In this document: positions 24,077-35,901 of the stretch, one piece after another
Layout: every line of letters begins with the position of its first letter
Numbering within the stretch: position 1 is the first letter of the stretch
From: Patellaria atrata CBS 101060
Lineage: Eukaryota > Ascomycota > Dothideomycetes > Patellariales > Patellariaceae
NCBI GenBank assembly: GCA_010093705.1
Contig: MU006090.1
Span: forward strand, 1,887,817 to 1,951,816
Length of the DNA: 64,000 bases
Direction of reading: 5' to 3'
The notes under the pieces: model-generated
Databases searched by the model: none
What the model saw: the letters and a program-made list of their open reading frames with translations, nothing else
Told to the model about the DNA's origin: nothing
Position numbers and translations under genes: made by a program

Positions 24077-25424
24077 TTGGTCTAATTTGAATTGAAAAAA
24101 TCTTTCAAATCTGCATCTGAATCGAAAGATAAACAACAACTGGAAGGATGCACCGAAAGATCACACAGTCACTCTACTGTAGGCAGAAACAACGGTCAAA
24201 GAAATCACAAGCAGCAACATGATCGAATTATAGTTTTAATACCAAGGCCATGGCTGAGCTGTCAATCCAGCACCAATATTTTCCAAGTCTTCATGTTTAT
24301 GGCGCTAAAAGGCTCTACATCGAAATTCCGTTGTCCAGCACCATCTGGATCGCTGGGTAAAGAGGCTTATGGAGGCTTTTCAAGTTAGTCGAGGCGTAAG
24401 TTGGCATAACGCTCTCCCGCTTTTGATGATCGCCACTGGACCCAAACCCAAGCTCTTCTTCCTGGACATGTATTTCGGGTGTTGGAACCGTTGATTGGGT
24501 CTCCTATTCTTCCCTTTCAGCCTTCCCAAGATAGTGGCTGATATAGCCAAGAGCACGAGAACCGGATGTTTACAGAGTCCGGAAAAGCACTAATAAATGT
24601 TTGCTTTTCAGCTCTATCTATGAGACGGTCGAAAAGTTTAGATAGACATGAATGAAGAGGATTACCGGTTTCGAAATGCTTCCTAGATGCTTTACGTTCG
24701 CCTTGATCGATGATATCGGATTCTGATGCGAAGCTGAGGTCCGTTTTAGGTGAGACGGAGGGCATAAGCAACTTTTGATGGAGAGTTTAAGGTTTGGGAT
24801 AAGCGTAGCGATCAACAGCGGATCCAGCCTTTGCAGACTCGCTTGCTGGGGCCACTAATAGATGCGCCGAGATCTTAGTCCATTCAGCTCATCTCTAGCT
24901 AAACACGTGAAAGGGTAATATTACTCCGACTATATCAGGACTATTATTAAATTTCAAACGGAAAGTCACGATGCAAGAGAGAGAATTTCAGTTCAACGAG
25001 TGGTCTCTAGAGGTATAGTATTTTGCGTTAAAGGAGTGTCTTAGTAAATCGTAAGTATTATCTTGACTTTGCCCAGAAAGTTTGTACATCATATAGCCAT
25101 TAAAATTCCGTAATAAAAGGTCCCTTCAGCAAAAAGAAAATGTAGTCTTCCAGCCCATTACGCCTGGAAGATTTTCCTCTTCTCCGTCAAACTCCGTTAT
25201 CCACTTCAACCACCACAGCCGATCCGCGCGGTCTGATCCCGAAAAATAACAGCAACCGATCAAAATTAGCAGTGCGACCCCAAGTCATCGGCCCGCTCCT
25301 CGAAGAAGTTCCAACCAGAGCTCCGTGAATAGAAACTACTTCCTTTTCGACGAAGAGAAATTCGCTTGGAACTACGGGCGGACCAAATCTTGAAAGTTGG
25401 CCCAGGTGATGGGATCACTCGCGT
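24077..25424. other. Intergenic region upstream of the DUF3433 gene
   Basis: No gene is supported in this 1.35-kb stretch. The part at 24900-25140 is AT-rich. It holds the upstream region of the DUF3433 gene and the 3' flank of the small gene at 25425. Confidence 0.55.
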
Positions 25425-25793
25425 CTAGATGCGTCCGTCGAGAACCTCAAAGATCCCACCCACCGCTCCGTCGAAGTGAACATCTGGTCTGGGTTCGAAC
25501 ATGTTCAACTCTTGAGCAAAGCTTCGTCGCTCTTCCTGCATCTCCAGATCAAGCATGCTTGGCTTACGACGGAGGGCTAACGCCGCTGCGAGGGAGGAAG
25601 CATTCGATGTAGTGCTTGACGTTGATAGAGCTGATGACGGTGTGACGGTCAACGGTGAGGTGGAAGAGATGGTAGATGATGAGGAAGATGTTGAACGAGA
25701 GCGAGAGGACTGGCGGACTGGAGAGAAGGCCGTCTTGAGTCGACGAAGGGAAGGGGTTCCACGGAAGGAAGAGCTAAAACGGGAGTTACGCAT
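25425..25793 (-). CDS. Small hypothetical protein, Ser-rich with conserved-looking C-terminus
   Basis: This single-exon frame encodes 122 aa. The first 65 residues are basic and very Ser/Thr-rich (SSRSRSTSSSSSTISSTS). The C-terminal half has a compact charged segment (MLDLEMQEERRSFAQELNMF) followed by EPRPDVHFDGAVGGIFEVLDGRI. That arrangement, a disordered Ser-rich head and a short acidic/aromatic tail, recalls small conserved proteins of Pezizomycotina, but I cannot name a family. No membrane segment or signal peptide is visible. It is preferred as a gene over the overlapping plus-strand frame (25555-25938), whose product has no domain character. An ordinary random open frame remains possible. 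Confidence 0.5.
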   Translation of the reverse strand: MRNSRFSSSFRGTPSLRRLKTAFSPVRQSSRSRSTSSSSSTISSTSPLTVTPSSALSTSSTTSNASSLAAALALRRKPSMLDLEMQEERRSFAQELNMFEPRPDVHFDGAVGGIFEVLDGRI

Positions 25794-27722
25794 GTTGACC
25801 GGTGGTAGTATGAGGCCTCGGATGATGGTGAGGTGTTATTTTATGGTAGCGACGTCAGGTACCTTCGTCAGGAAATGGACTGAAGGCGTATGCTTTAGGT
25901 TTATAAGTCTAATGCAAACACCAATTGTTCTAAGATGAAGGTGCAAAGCGTGAAGAGTCAATCCTGAATGTTCAATAGAACGAAGGATCGTTTAGGAGGA
26001 AGCGAATGAAAGCAGAACGACCTGTCGTTCGCGGTAATAGGTTTGGCCGTGGAATGTAAAAGCGAAGGTGGAGCTCCTTGACGGTCAACCGAGTAACGGA
26101 TTCCCTAAATAGAGCAAAGCAAGAACAAGCTTGACTCTTTAAATGGAAGAGAAGAAGCCACAAAGAAGGGACGAAATTAAAACTTTGCAGGAGCAATGTC
26201 AAAGCCAGGACACGGAACGAAAGCAAGATTAAAAAAAGGGCGTAATCGGCTCGCAGGGAGGGCATAATATATGAAAGTCTTCGATACGGTTCGGTGGAGA
26301 AACGGTCAGGGACTCAGGGAGATGGCGCACCAAGCGTTTCTGAGTGTTTGTCAATCAATCGCTGGATTCACTGGATTGCTTGTAACAGATTTCCTAGATG
26401 GGGCAAGGACTTGTATCACAATTTAATCGCGTCCTTGGGAGATCAAGCGAGCTTCAGGTTTCATCTGCATATGAACTCACAGGCGCAGCAACGAACTTCG
26501 ATAGCTTGCGAAGTATTCCGTTGCTTATAGTCGTTTGAACAACCGTCGACCGTGGGATACGAAATATTGTGTTGTACTTGCCTCCCAACAAGTGAATCGT
26601 CCACGGCTAATGCATATTCTAAAGAGTTCACGGATGAGCACCTACCATTCAGAGTGAACACAACAGATATGAGACGCGTACACCTCAGCAACCAGGTAGG
26701 ACGAGCGTAGATCAGTACCGCGGTGCAGAGTGAAAATTTGATGCTTTAGTGCCTTGATAGTAACCATGTAGTTGTAAACACGAGATGGATACGGTCACCA
26801 GCAAGGTCCAGAGGAAAAGATGAAAGGAGAGGCATTATCGATTGTTCGTTGTTGCACTTTGGCTTGCTGTATCGGGACTAGTGCCAGGGGTAGGACATGC
26901 TTCGAGACATCATTCTGCGACAGACGCGACACGCTCTTAGGAAGGCCGCCGATTTATCCCATGTAAAAGAGACTTTTCATGAGACACTGACACTTCACTA
27001 TCACATCGTGGGCTGAGCTCTCCATGGCCCACGTCTCACCATTGAGAATTCACCGAAACACGCGCATGCACCAACGAGCTGCGACGAACGGTGGGGAAAC
27101 GGGAGAGAAAACAAAGCAGAGGAATCATGATTTGACTCATCGTGCTCATCACTTATTATAATTTGAAGTCGGGGTTTCTTATTAGCTAATTACTAGTCTA
27201 CGGGATCTCTTGAGATGAAAACTGTAGGGCTATATCGGGGACACAAAGAGACTGTAAGGTTGACGCGTCTAGAAAATGTACGGGTACTACGATTATCTGA
27301 ATGCCGTGAGTGTGACCGTTCTATAGAGTATCCGAGGAAGTGTTTACTAATAAGGAGCCAAAATCAACGCCATCGCTATGCGAAGCTGCATATCCCTTGC
27401 AGTGCCGACTTTCCACCATGAGAGATAGAGTACAGAGTGAGAATAAAACGTTAAATGCTCGGCCGTAGCATACTCCTTCCGATACCGAACACCATCATCC
27501 ATCATCCCAAACGTTGTTGAGACCTGGCAATCCCATATACTCCAAAGCACGGCCTCTGAACCTGAAGCCCGCTAAAACCACCACCGAAAGTCTCTTATCA
27601 TACCGAATCCGACGTGGATCTTATTCACCCTCCAACCCATGCATGGTCGCTGTCGATCATACCGTGTTCTCATAATCGTACATATGAAATTAGACGAAAC
27701 GTGACCATCACACTATCTTCGT
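25794..27722. other. Intergenic region between the small gene and CCH1
   Basis: I see no gene in this 1.9-kb stretch. It contains the upstream region of the 25425 gene (with a stretch of short AG-rich sequence near 26090-26250) and the 3' flank of the channel gene. Confidence 0.55.
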
Positions 27723-30700
27723 TCAAGGCCTGCCAGACGGGGGTCGTCTCTGCGTGAAACTCCTTCTTATACTTTCTCCCCATGCGGAATTGTCTAGCAC
27801 TTCTAGAACATCCTGCGCGCTGACGCTGCTATTCTGTCTGCTGCGAGTGCCTGGCTCCAGTGACGGTCCACTTGCCTCTAGAGGGCTTGGAGGTCGACTT
27901 CCTAAAGCTTCTGCAAGCTGCCATTCGCTCTGGTCATCTGAAGCTGTGTAACGATGTGAAGTACTCGATGGCGTATGCCTATGCGTTAGCTGACCTGGGA
28001 ACGTAGACTGCGTCGGAGATGCATTCGGCGTGATCTGTACTGAGTTAGACCTACTGCGCATATGTGTTGATGGTGGCGAAACTGATCGTGACCGGCCGCT
28101 CAGATCAACTGGTGAAAACATGAGCGATGGTGAAAAGGGATCGTCAACCTGAGCGCCACCGCTCGTGATATCTTCATCATCAACAAAGATCTCTGGAACA
28201 GTGAAGGTCGGGATCGCAGTCATACGCCCAGCATTCTTCCCCTCTTGGATACGGCGGAACCTGCGGTTCCAGTAGAGAGTGTCGAAGAACCCAATCACTA
28301 CATTACGATGCACAGCTTCCTGCACACGTTGAAGCCTTGCACGACGACGTAAGAACTCCTCAAGCCTACACGGGTTCAGTTAGAATTCGATAGAAATCGT
28401 ACAGATGTAGAATGGCAAGATTCCACGTACCGGAGACTCTTATTGTCATTAATTACTTTGTAATGTGCAAGGATCATGAGGAGGGCGTTGAAGCTAATGC
28501 CTTTATCTGGATCTGCAGAGACTAATACCTCCTCATAAAATTGGTTCATGCGTGCCCTTCTACGACGTATCTCCTTGATGGGTAGTTCCCTTAACCTTCG
28601 ATTCAGCTTTTTGAGATCAAGCTCAGTGACCTCCGTATGATTGTCGAGTGGAAGTTCCGATGTTCTTTTCGATGCGCTGCAGTCTTCAATGATCCTACGA
28701 ACAGTGAAATCACCGTCGTAGATTCGCATTTCAAAGATGCCGGATAATTCCTAATCAAATTATCAATAACTGGATGATTTTAGAGTGCACGTTGGACTTA
28801 CTCCTAAAAGTCTGGGAAACTTGTCTTTCAGAATGAAACCAGTTCCATCTGGATCAAATTCCGCCCATGCTTGTTTAAAGCGGCGAATTTCTTCCCGGCT
28901 AATGACCGACAATCCACTGCTTCGCTGATAGACGTAACTAAAACTCTCATAGATGAGTGAGACGAACAAATTCACGAAGATATACATGCTCAGAATATTC
29001 CACGATATGAAGATGGCGCGGGCCCATTCTGGGCTACCACAGTCGCCACGAATGATCTTTCCATCTGCTACACAAAGCGGAGGTGTGACGGTAGCAAAGT
29101 CTTCCATAATTTGGTTCCAACCTTCACCGATACTAGTCCTGAATAGAAGGATAAGTGCCTTTGGTACAGTGCGGAAGTTTATATTTCCGTTTTCGTTTGC
29201 ATTGAACCTCGTGAGTCCAAAGGTCTGTGTCAGGGCAATTGCGTATACAAGGAAAAGTACAAACCATGTGGCCATAAGGTTTCCAATAGCAGAGAGACTA
29301 GCAGCAGCTGTTTTAAAGAGTTGATCTAACTGGTTATTACGGGGAATTAGGAGAAGGGCGATCGAGACAAGACAGAGCTTGTGTATCTGAACGTAGAGCC
29401 TTTGCCGAAAGTTGGATAATAGTAGCACCGTTGTAATGAGGGTTCCCGAAATTGCAAAGATTGAGTAGACATCCCAGGAACTTTTGCGAAACCTGGTCCA
29501 GGTAAGGCCAATGATGCGAACAACGATGTTGGCTACATAAATCATCGTCAGGAGGAGAAAAACGTAGTCTGGTTTCATTAGAATGCATGCGATTAGCTCT
29601 GAGCTGAAGCTGGACATACCTCGACTTCTTTCCCAGTAGAAGTTCCCGGGATAATATTCCACACAAAGTAAGACTAGATGGAGGATCAAGACACCTGTAA
29701 TGAATCTTTGCCATCGACCAGTTTTTCTTACCGCGCGCTTATAGCACCATTCTTCCCATGTTTCTCGCTTTTTGGATGAGGATGGCCTTTTAGATGGAGA
29801 AATCTGGCGTAGCAACTTCCTTAACTCTAGCCACGATCTTTGATCAGTAGTTAAATAAGCTACTCCTGTTTGTTCTGTGTAATTTCGCATGAAAACGGAG
29901 ACGAATAGTGTCAGCACGAAGACCGCACCAAGCAAGTTGAAGGCGATGAAGAAGACGGCATTGCCTTGAGAGGCGAACGGTCTTGGTTGCTTGAAAACGC
30001 CGGTGATACTCTCCGCAGCCCACATCACATCGGTCCAACCTTCCTGTGAGACAATCTGGAAGAGGATGAATAGCGAACCTCCGAAATTATCGAAATCGAA
30101 ATAGGGGTTGGAGACGGTCCGGGGAGCCAACACTTCCCATCCAAATGGAGTACTGACATACTCCCCAACGCAGTCGTTGAGATCAAAAATACCTGATCCA
30201 TCATCGTTGCAGAATTTCATTCTCCCATTGAAGAGATTTAAACCGTATATCGCAAATGGAACTAACAAGCTTAGAGAGACAAAAGCAGCCTAATCGCATT
30301 AATGACGAAATTCTTTAAAGTAAATGGACAAGTGACTTACCGAAATTACCTTCCACATCCCCTTGACAATGACTGAGTGGAAAGTTTCCCGAGCACTATC
30401 GCTGACATTGAGCAGTCGAAGAGCCCTAAGAGCTTTAAAGGCCCCAACAGCTCTCGAAATTGCTCCTTCGTTGACCAAAGATGTCCCCACATTGATCCAC
30501 AAGGTCACTAAGACTATACCATCTATGAATCCCCAGGATCCGCGGAAGTAAGCATTAGGGGTCCAGAAAAAGCCATCAGCAATGACCTTGATGGTGGCTT
30601 CAATCGTGAATAAGATGGCAAATCCCATATCCGTGAAGACGAACCAGTTTTTCACGCTGAATTTATGGTTTTCGAAGTACTCCTTCTGATATAAAGGCGT

Positions 30701-33700
30701 GGTAACGCAAGCAAGGAGGACCATCGCAACGATGGCGGCATAAATAAAAGCCGAGAATGCGTACCATACCGGGGTTGATGGTGCCACGCCTTCAATTCTC
30801 TCGCCGCCACGTCCAGCACCTACGATCCGTTGGCAGAGTTTACGTATGCGGTTGTCTGGAGCGAAGATGAACAGAGACACATTGTACGACTTATGCTTCC
30901 GTAGGTATTCCCTTTGCGCTATCTTACGCCTTTCCGTGGCCGCGACGACTTCCTTTGCCATTAATCGGGGGTCAAGGTCCTGGTATGCTTTGGAAAACTC
31001 TAGACGAGAGTAGAATGGGTTAGGCTCCTTGTTGCGTACTAGACTAAGGGCTCGCTCCCATAGTGAAGAAATCCATCCGGCAGAGACTACCATTGTTGGT
31101 TGATGCCTAAGACCTAGGTGAGGTTCATCATGTGAAGGTGTTTCGAGCGGTTGTTCGTTCTGATCGTCCAGGAAATCTCTGACAACAGCATCTTTAAGTA
31201 GCATTTCTGTAGCCGCAGAGCCATAATCCAAGGGATCTCTGCGTCGAGCGCTCGCTTGACCCAATTTGAAGATGGATGATAATGAAAGATTACCGTGGGA
31301 TGATCCGCCGAGCTCCTTCTGTTGCAAGAATGCTTTAACTTGTTGCAATCGCTTCTCATCCTCTGATACGTCGAAGTTCTCCTGAATGACAGCAATGAAC
31401 ATATTCAAGACAATGAAGTTGGCCAAAATGTACCAGAGAATGAAAAATGCTGCGCCCATCCACCCTGTATTATGCCTCACGTCAAATGTAGTCACGTTGT
31501 ATAAAATTTCTGTCCAGTTCTCGCTCGAGAGCACCTGGTACATCCCAAGAAAGGAGTTGTAGATAGTCGCAAACGTGACTTGAATGGTCTCTCCATCAGC
31601 ATTTACGGGAGGGATTTCACCACGAAACATTTGCGCAGCGAAGATGGCGGCAAGGAATGTTAGAAGGAATACAAAAAGGATAAGGTTCAGAAGACCAGTG
31701 ACATTCCCTAGGACGATCATGATGAGGTCCCGAGTTAAAGACACAGCAAGAACAACCCGGTATATCCGCATGATTTGGAAGATCGTCAGCCATTGGTAAG
31801 CTTGACCTGAGTTGTGTATCTTGGGTATCTGCATGATTGCCGTAATTACTGCTATAGCGAGATCCACCATATTCTGTTTCGAACGGAAGAAGTCCCGGCG
31901 GTACGCGACCATGCGGGATCCTATGTCGAGGACAAGAATAAGTGTGACGACAGTTTCAGAACCATTGATGAAGCGTTCTCTACTATCGCTCATGCTAGCG
32001 CTACGTAAGGCCTGACAGACCAAACCATAGGCAATGACCACGATCCAAACCCAAAAAGTCTTATCGTAGAATTCTTTCAGAGTGTCCTTCTTGCGCTGGG
32101 ACTCCATCTCTAAGTCGTTTTCCTCGTCCAATTGAGGCACATCCTCTTCTGCAGTGAAGGCACTCGCTTTGCTCTCCTCTCGAATAACTTGAAATGAAGA
32201 AGTAATGACTGCGATAAGCAAGTTGATCAACCAGAGTGTCATGATCACGATACCAGCTGCGAAGAAGAGTGATGCAGCGAGATACTCGCTATCAGTGAGG
32301 TAATACATCAAGTCCGAAAACGTATTCGATGACATTAGAACAAATACGAGCTCCAAGGACTGAAAGATATTGTCGAAGCTTACTGTACCATTATATGGAT
32401 TATCACCCTCGACGCAGAGAGAATTCTGTGGGCATAAGAACCCTTTATGCTTAGACGTCCCATTTTGGCCGTCAGCTTTGAGCCAGGGCATTTTATTTCC
32501 TTCTTTGTCGAGATAACCACCACAAAACTGGAATTCTCCAATAGCATTATTGGTAAAGTTCTTTATCCCCTCTGGATCCACCCAGACGCAGGTTCTTCGG
32601 AAACTTGACTTGAAGCTTTGTACACCGATAATGGCGAAGAGAAGCCAAAAAAAGCTGATCAGGAATGCAACATTTACAAGAAGCGGAGCAGCTTTCTTCA
32701 GACTTCGGAGGATAACTGTGGTGCCACTTGTAAGGCTGAGCAGTCTCAAGATGCGTAAACAGCTGAGCATGCGAAAGACATATGCGTGTCTGCTATGTTC
32801 AACACCGAATACACTGATGCAGAAGCTAATCCAAAACGATACTACAGCAAGGAAATCCAATCTATTGAACGAGTGGCGAAGAAACGCACGGTGGGCCAGT
32901 CTAGCGCGCTGTTGCTGTCTTGAGTCTCCAGAAATATCCGGATATATTTGGTTAGTCGTGAAGGTCCGAATGATAGAAGGACCGAACGTGGTATCAGTAC
33001 GTTTTACGGATGGCTGACGTTCGGGCGCTAGGATGGATTGAGCCTTTTGTATTACCGCCTGTCTGATGCTCAGTTGTCGATTGATTGTACTGTACTCCAC
33101 GGGATTAATGATAAAGCCAGAGACAATGACTCTAATGATAATTTCGATCGTGTAGATAATGAACAGAACCAGGAGGCCCCAGTTAATCCAAGAATCCCAA
33201 AATCGCTTTGGGCGCGGATGATCGACAACATCACTTGCCGCATCTACAGTGAGCAGTACGGTCTGGATAATGATAAGGACAAGGAGGACGGGTTCAGTAG
33301 CAGGGTGAACTAATAGGTCACAAAGTTTTTGTCTCAACCTGTTGTCCGCGGAAAATATACCAAGAGATTTCCCCCGTAACGGGTTCTGATATTTCCATCC
33401 AGTACCCGCAGGGAACTCAGGTGGCGCGGTGAGCTTCTCAACAGGAGATTCGGAACCATAAGTTCCATCGTGACCGAATTCTGGTTCCTCGGGTACTGAT
33501 TGTCGCTCCTGACGTCGATATGGTTTGACGGAAGATTTACGTCTTATACTCCTCTCAGCTAGCTCCGGTTCGTTACTCAAATTGACAACACGCTGAGACA
33601 TATTACGAACGATAGTCCCGGCTCTGTGTAGTGGGGATGAAGCGGATCCTCTGCGGTTGTGCTGTGGTTCCGTTGCTCCTATTTCAGCCACATGTAGAGA

Positions 33701-34402
33701 ATCTCCAAACCTTGCACTAGGTGAAGGTCCCTCAGGAGTAAGAAAACGTACACTCTGGAAGCTGGTTCTATGATGACGTTGTCCTACAGGTGTAGAATGC
33801 TCAGCGCCGCTGATAGGTTGTAGGTTTCTTGAGTTCGTTAAGGGTGCAGTATCGGAATAAGAGGGAGAGAAGTAACCCTGCTGGTCCTCCACGTCATTGG
33901 TCGCGGGTGTATTCACAATAGTTCCAGGAGTAGTCAAAGACTGCGAACTATCTCTACTCCCATCCCCGTACGGTGCAATCCACGGGGATGATTCGCGCTG
34001 GGTCTCCCCTTGAAAACTTAACCCAGCAAACCCTATGGCGGCTTGGAATCCGCCCACATCGTCGATTGGAGAGATATCGGCCGCCTCATGATGAGAATGT
34101 TGGAAACTAGTCTGTAGTGGCGGTGATGCTATGCTTCGTGAGGATTCACCGTTCCTTCTCATCGTCGGACTAGGTGAACGCTCAATGATAGGAGCATATC
34201 TTGAGCCCCAACTTGTTCTCGCCGTGAGAGATTCTCTATTTCTTAACAAATCCCTACCCCGATCACTTAACGTCCTACGGTGTTCCGCCCTGCCTTGACC
34301 TTCATATTCATGATTATCTGGTGGCCTGTGGAGATCTCTGAGAGGTATTGATTGGAGTGGGGAGGAGCGGTTGCGCCTATGGTTAGGATCGGTTGGGTCC
34401 AT
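27723..34402 (-). CDS. cch1: Voltage-gated calcium channel pore subunit Cch1
   Basis: This plasma-membrane calcium channel works with Mid1 in high-affinity calcium uptake and stress responses. Exons are 34402-30341, 30289-28802, 28750-28431 and 28365-27723, giving 2170 aa. Four six-helix repeats are visible, in a layout normal for fungal Cch1, with long disordered N- and C-terminal ends. S4 helices of repeats I (FRMLSCLRILRLLSLTS) and III (FKALRALRLLN) are rich in Arg/Lys; those of II and IV have few. The pore loops read SSNTFSDLM, SSENWTEIL, SQEGWTDVM and IGEGWNQIM, so the filter is N/E/E/E (residues about 693, 961, 1437, 1743). An EF-hand-like FDPDGTGFI lies in exon 2 after the last helix. 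The next three exons form the cytosolic tail. Annotation is secure; gating properties are not readable. Confidence 0.96.
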
Positions 34403-35901
34403 TGATGACTAGGTTTCTGAAGACGCTCCGAATTTTGCTGGAATACTTCATCGGGTCGAAGAAGGGATTATATTAGCGCAAGTTATTTCGTAGATCTGCG
34501 TTGCGATTTTAGACGATAAGACGAGGAGTGAATGCGAAATGGGAGGCCCAGCCTTTTCCGCAGTGGTAGAATGAGGGATTTTATTATAGTGAAGGTGTAT
34601 GTTCAATTAGGGAAGAGTTCATGTACTCATAAGTCGCGATCTAGACGTTTCCAGGTCGCAGAGGTGGTGGTGTTGAAGGTAAGGTGAGGTTGCAAGGTTG
34701 CGCGTCAGCCTTCAGGTACAGATAGAAATTATGGGGTGTTATGGATGCTTCGCTGCATTTAGCTGCTTACACACGTCTGTACGAAGATCAACAGGGTCGA
34801 TGCTTGGCTAGTAAATCTATAGCAAGAACTAACATGTTTTTGAATTAACGAGTTCCTTTAAGAACTGTATTTTATCATCTGCCTCAGTTTCAATTGACAT
34901 CAGTACTCCGTACGGAGAAGTTTACAAGTCAAGATAGTCGCACTCCCTGACTAAATATCACGAACCCCTCTCGAACATGTGAAAAGCTGAAGAGCTCGCC
35001 CTATGCTGAGAAGTGCTATTCTTAGTAACCAACGTTCCTAAATTACCTGACAGATAGCATGATGGTTCGCACAGAACACAACCCTAAAATGAAATGTGTA
35101 TTATTTGTTGATACCGCTTTGTATTCCGTAGGTCAACAGAAAACCGTCAAAACTGATGAGTATCTTCGTGAATAGGAGCCATCACGCGCCCCAACTGACA
35201 GCCTGCATAATCCTGCCTTCGGAGTGGGCGAGTTTGCTAGAGCTGAAAGTGTATCATCCATTGAGCAGTCCTCAGCACTACGATAATATTGACCAAAAAT
35301 AGGGATTTCTAGGCATAATACTACCATAGACCTAACAGAATGTCCGTCAAGATGCAGTAGGTAAGGCAAGCCGTGGATGAGAGACGACATACAATATCAC
35401 AGCCGGTCTTTCGGCAATAAGGTATGCTGATACGTAGGGTACTCACGATACTCCATACTGTTCAAGTGGAGACGAGAGACTATCCGATACCTTAAATTGA
35501 ACCTGATGCAATCTGGTGGACGGCTATCTTGTTTACCTAAGGTGCTCTTCTAGGATATTGTATAACTGTATATCTCCGAATAATGTGACAGAATGTGAGG
35601 TGGTTAGAATTGAAGTTGTGGGCGTTGGGCAGGGATAATTTACGGCTGTCCCGCTTTCGGTACCTAGACTTTGCCAAGCCGCAACGCGAACTTCATCATT
35701 CCAGAAAGTTTGGAGGTCGCTCCGAGCCTCACCCAGCACCAGAATTAGACAAGCCACGCCCTCCATTCGGCCCTATATCCGATTCACGCCTTCTCCAGTC
35801 AAACACTATATTAACGCGTATAGCTTATACCCTTTGCTGCCCTAAAAGATCTATCTCTCCGCCGCAAAGAACGCGTCGCCGCCAGGCACGCCATCCCAAT
35901 C
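34403..35901. other. Divergent intergenic region, CCH1 / PHD-finger gene
   Basis: This 1.5-kb stretch separates two opposed start codons. The part near 34400-34900 is likely the CCH1 leader and promoter; the part after 35400 belongs to the PHD gene. No protein-coding frame is convincing. Confidence 0.55.
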
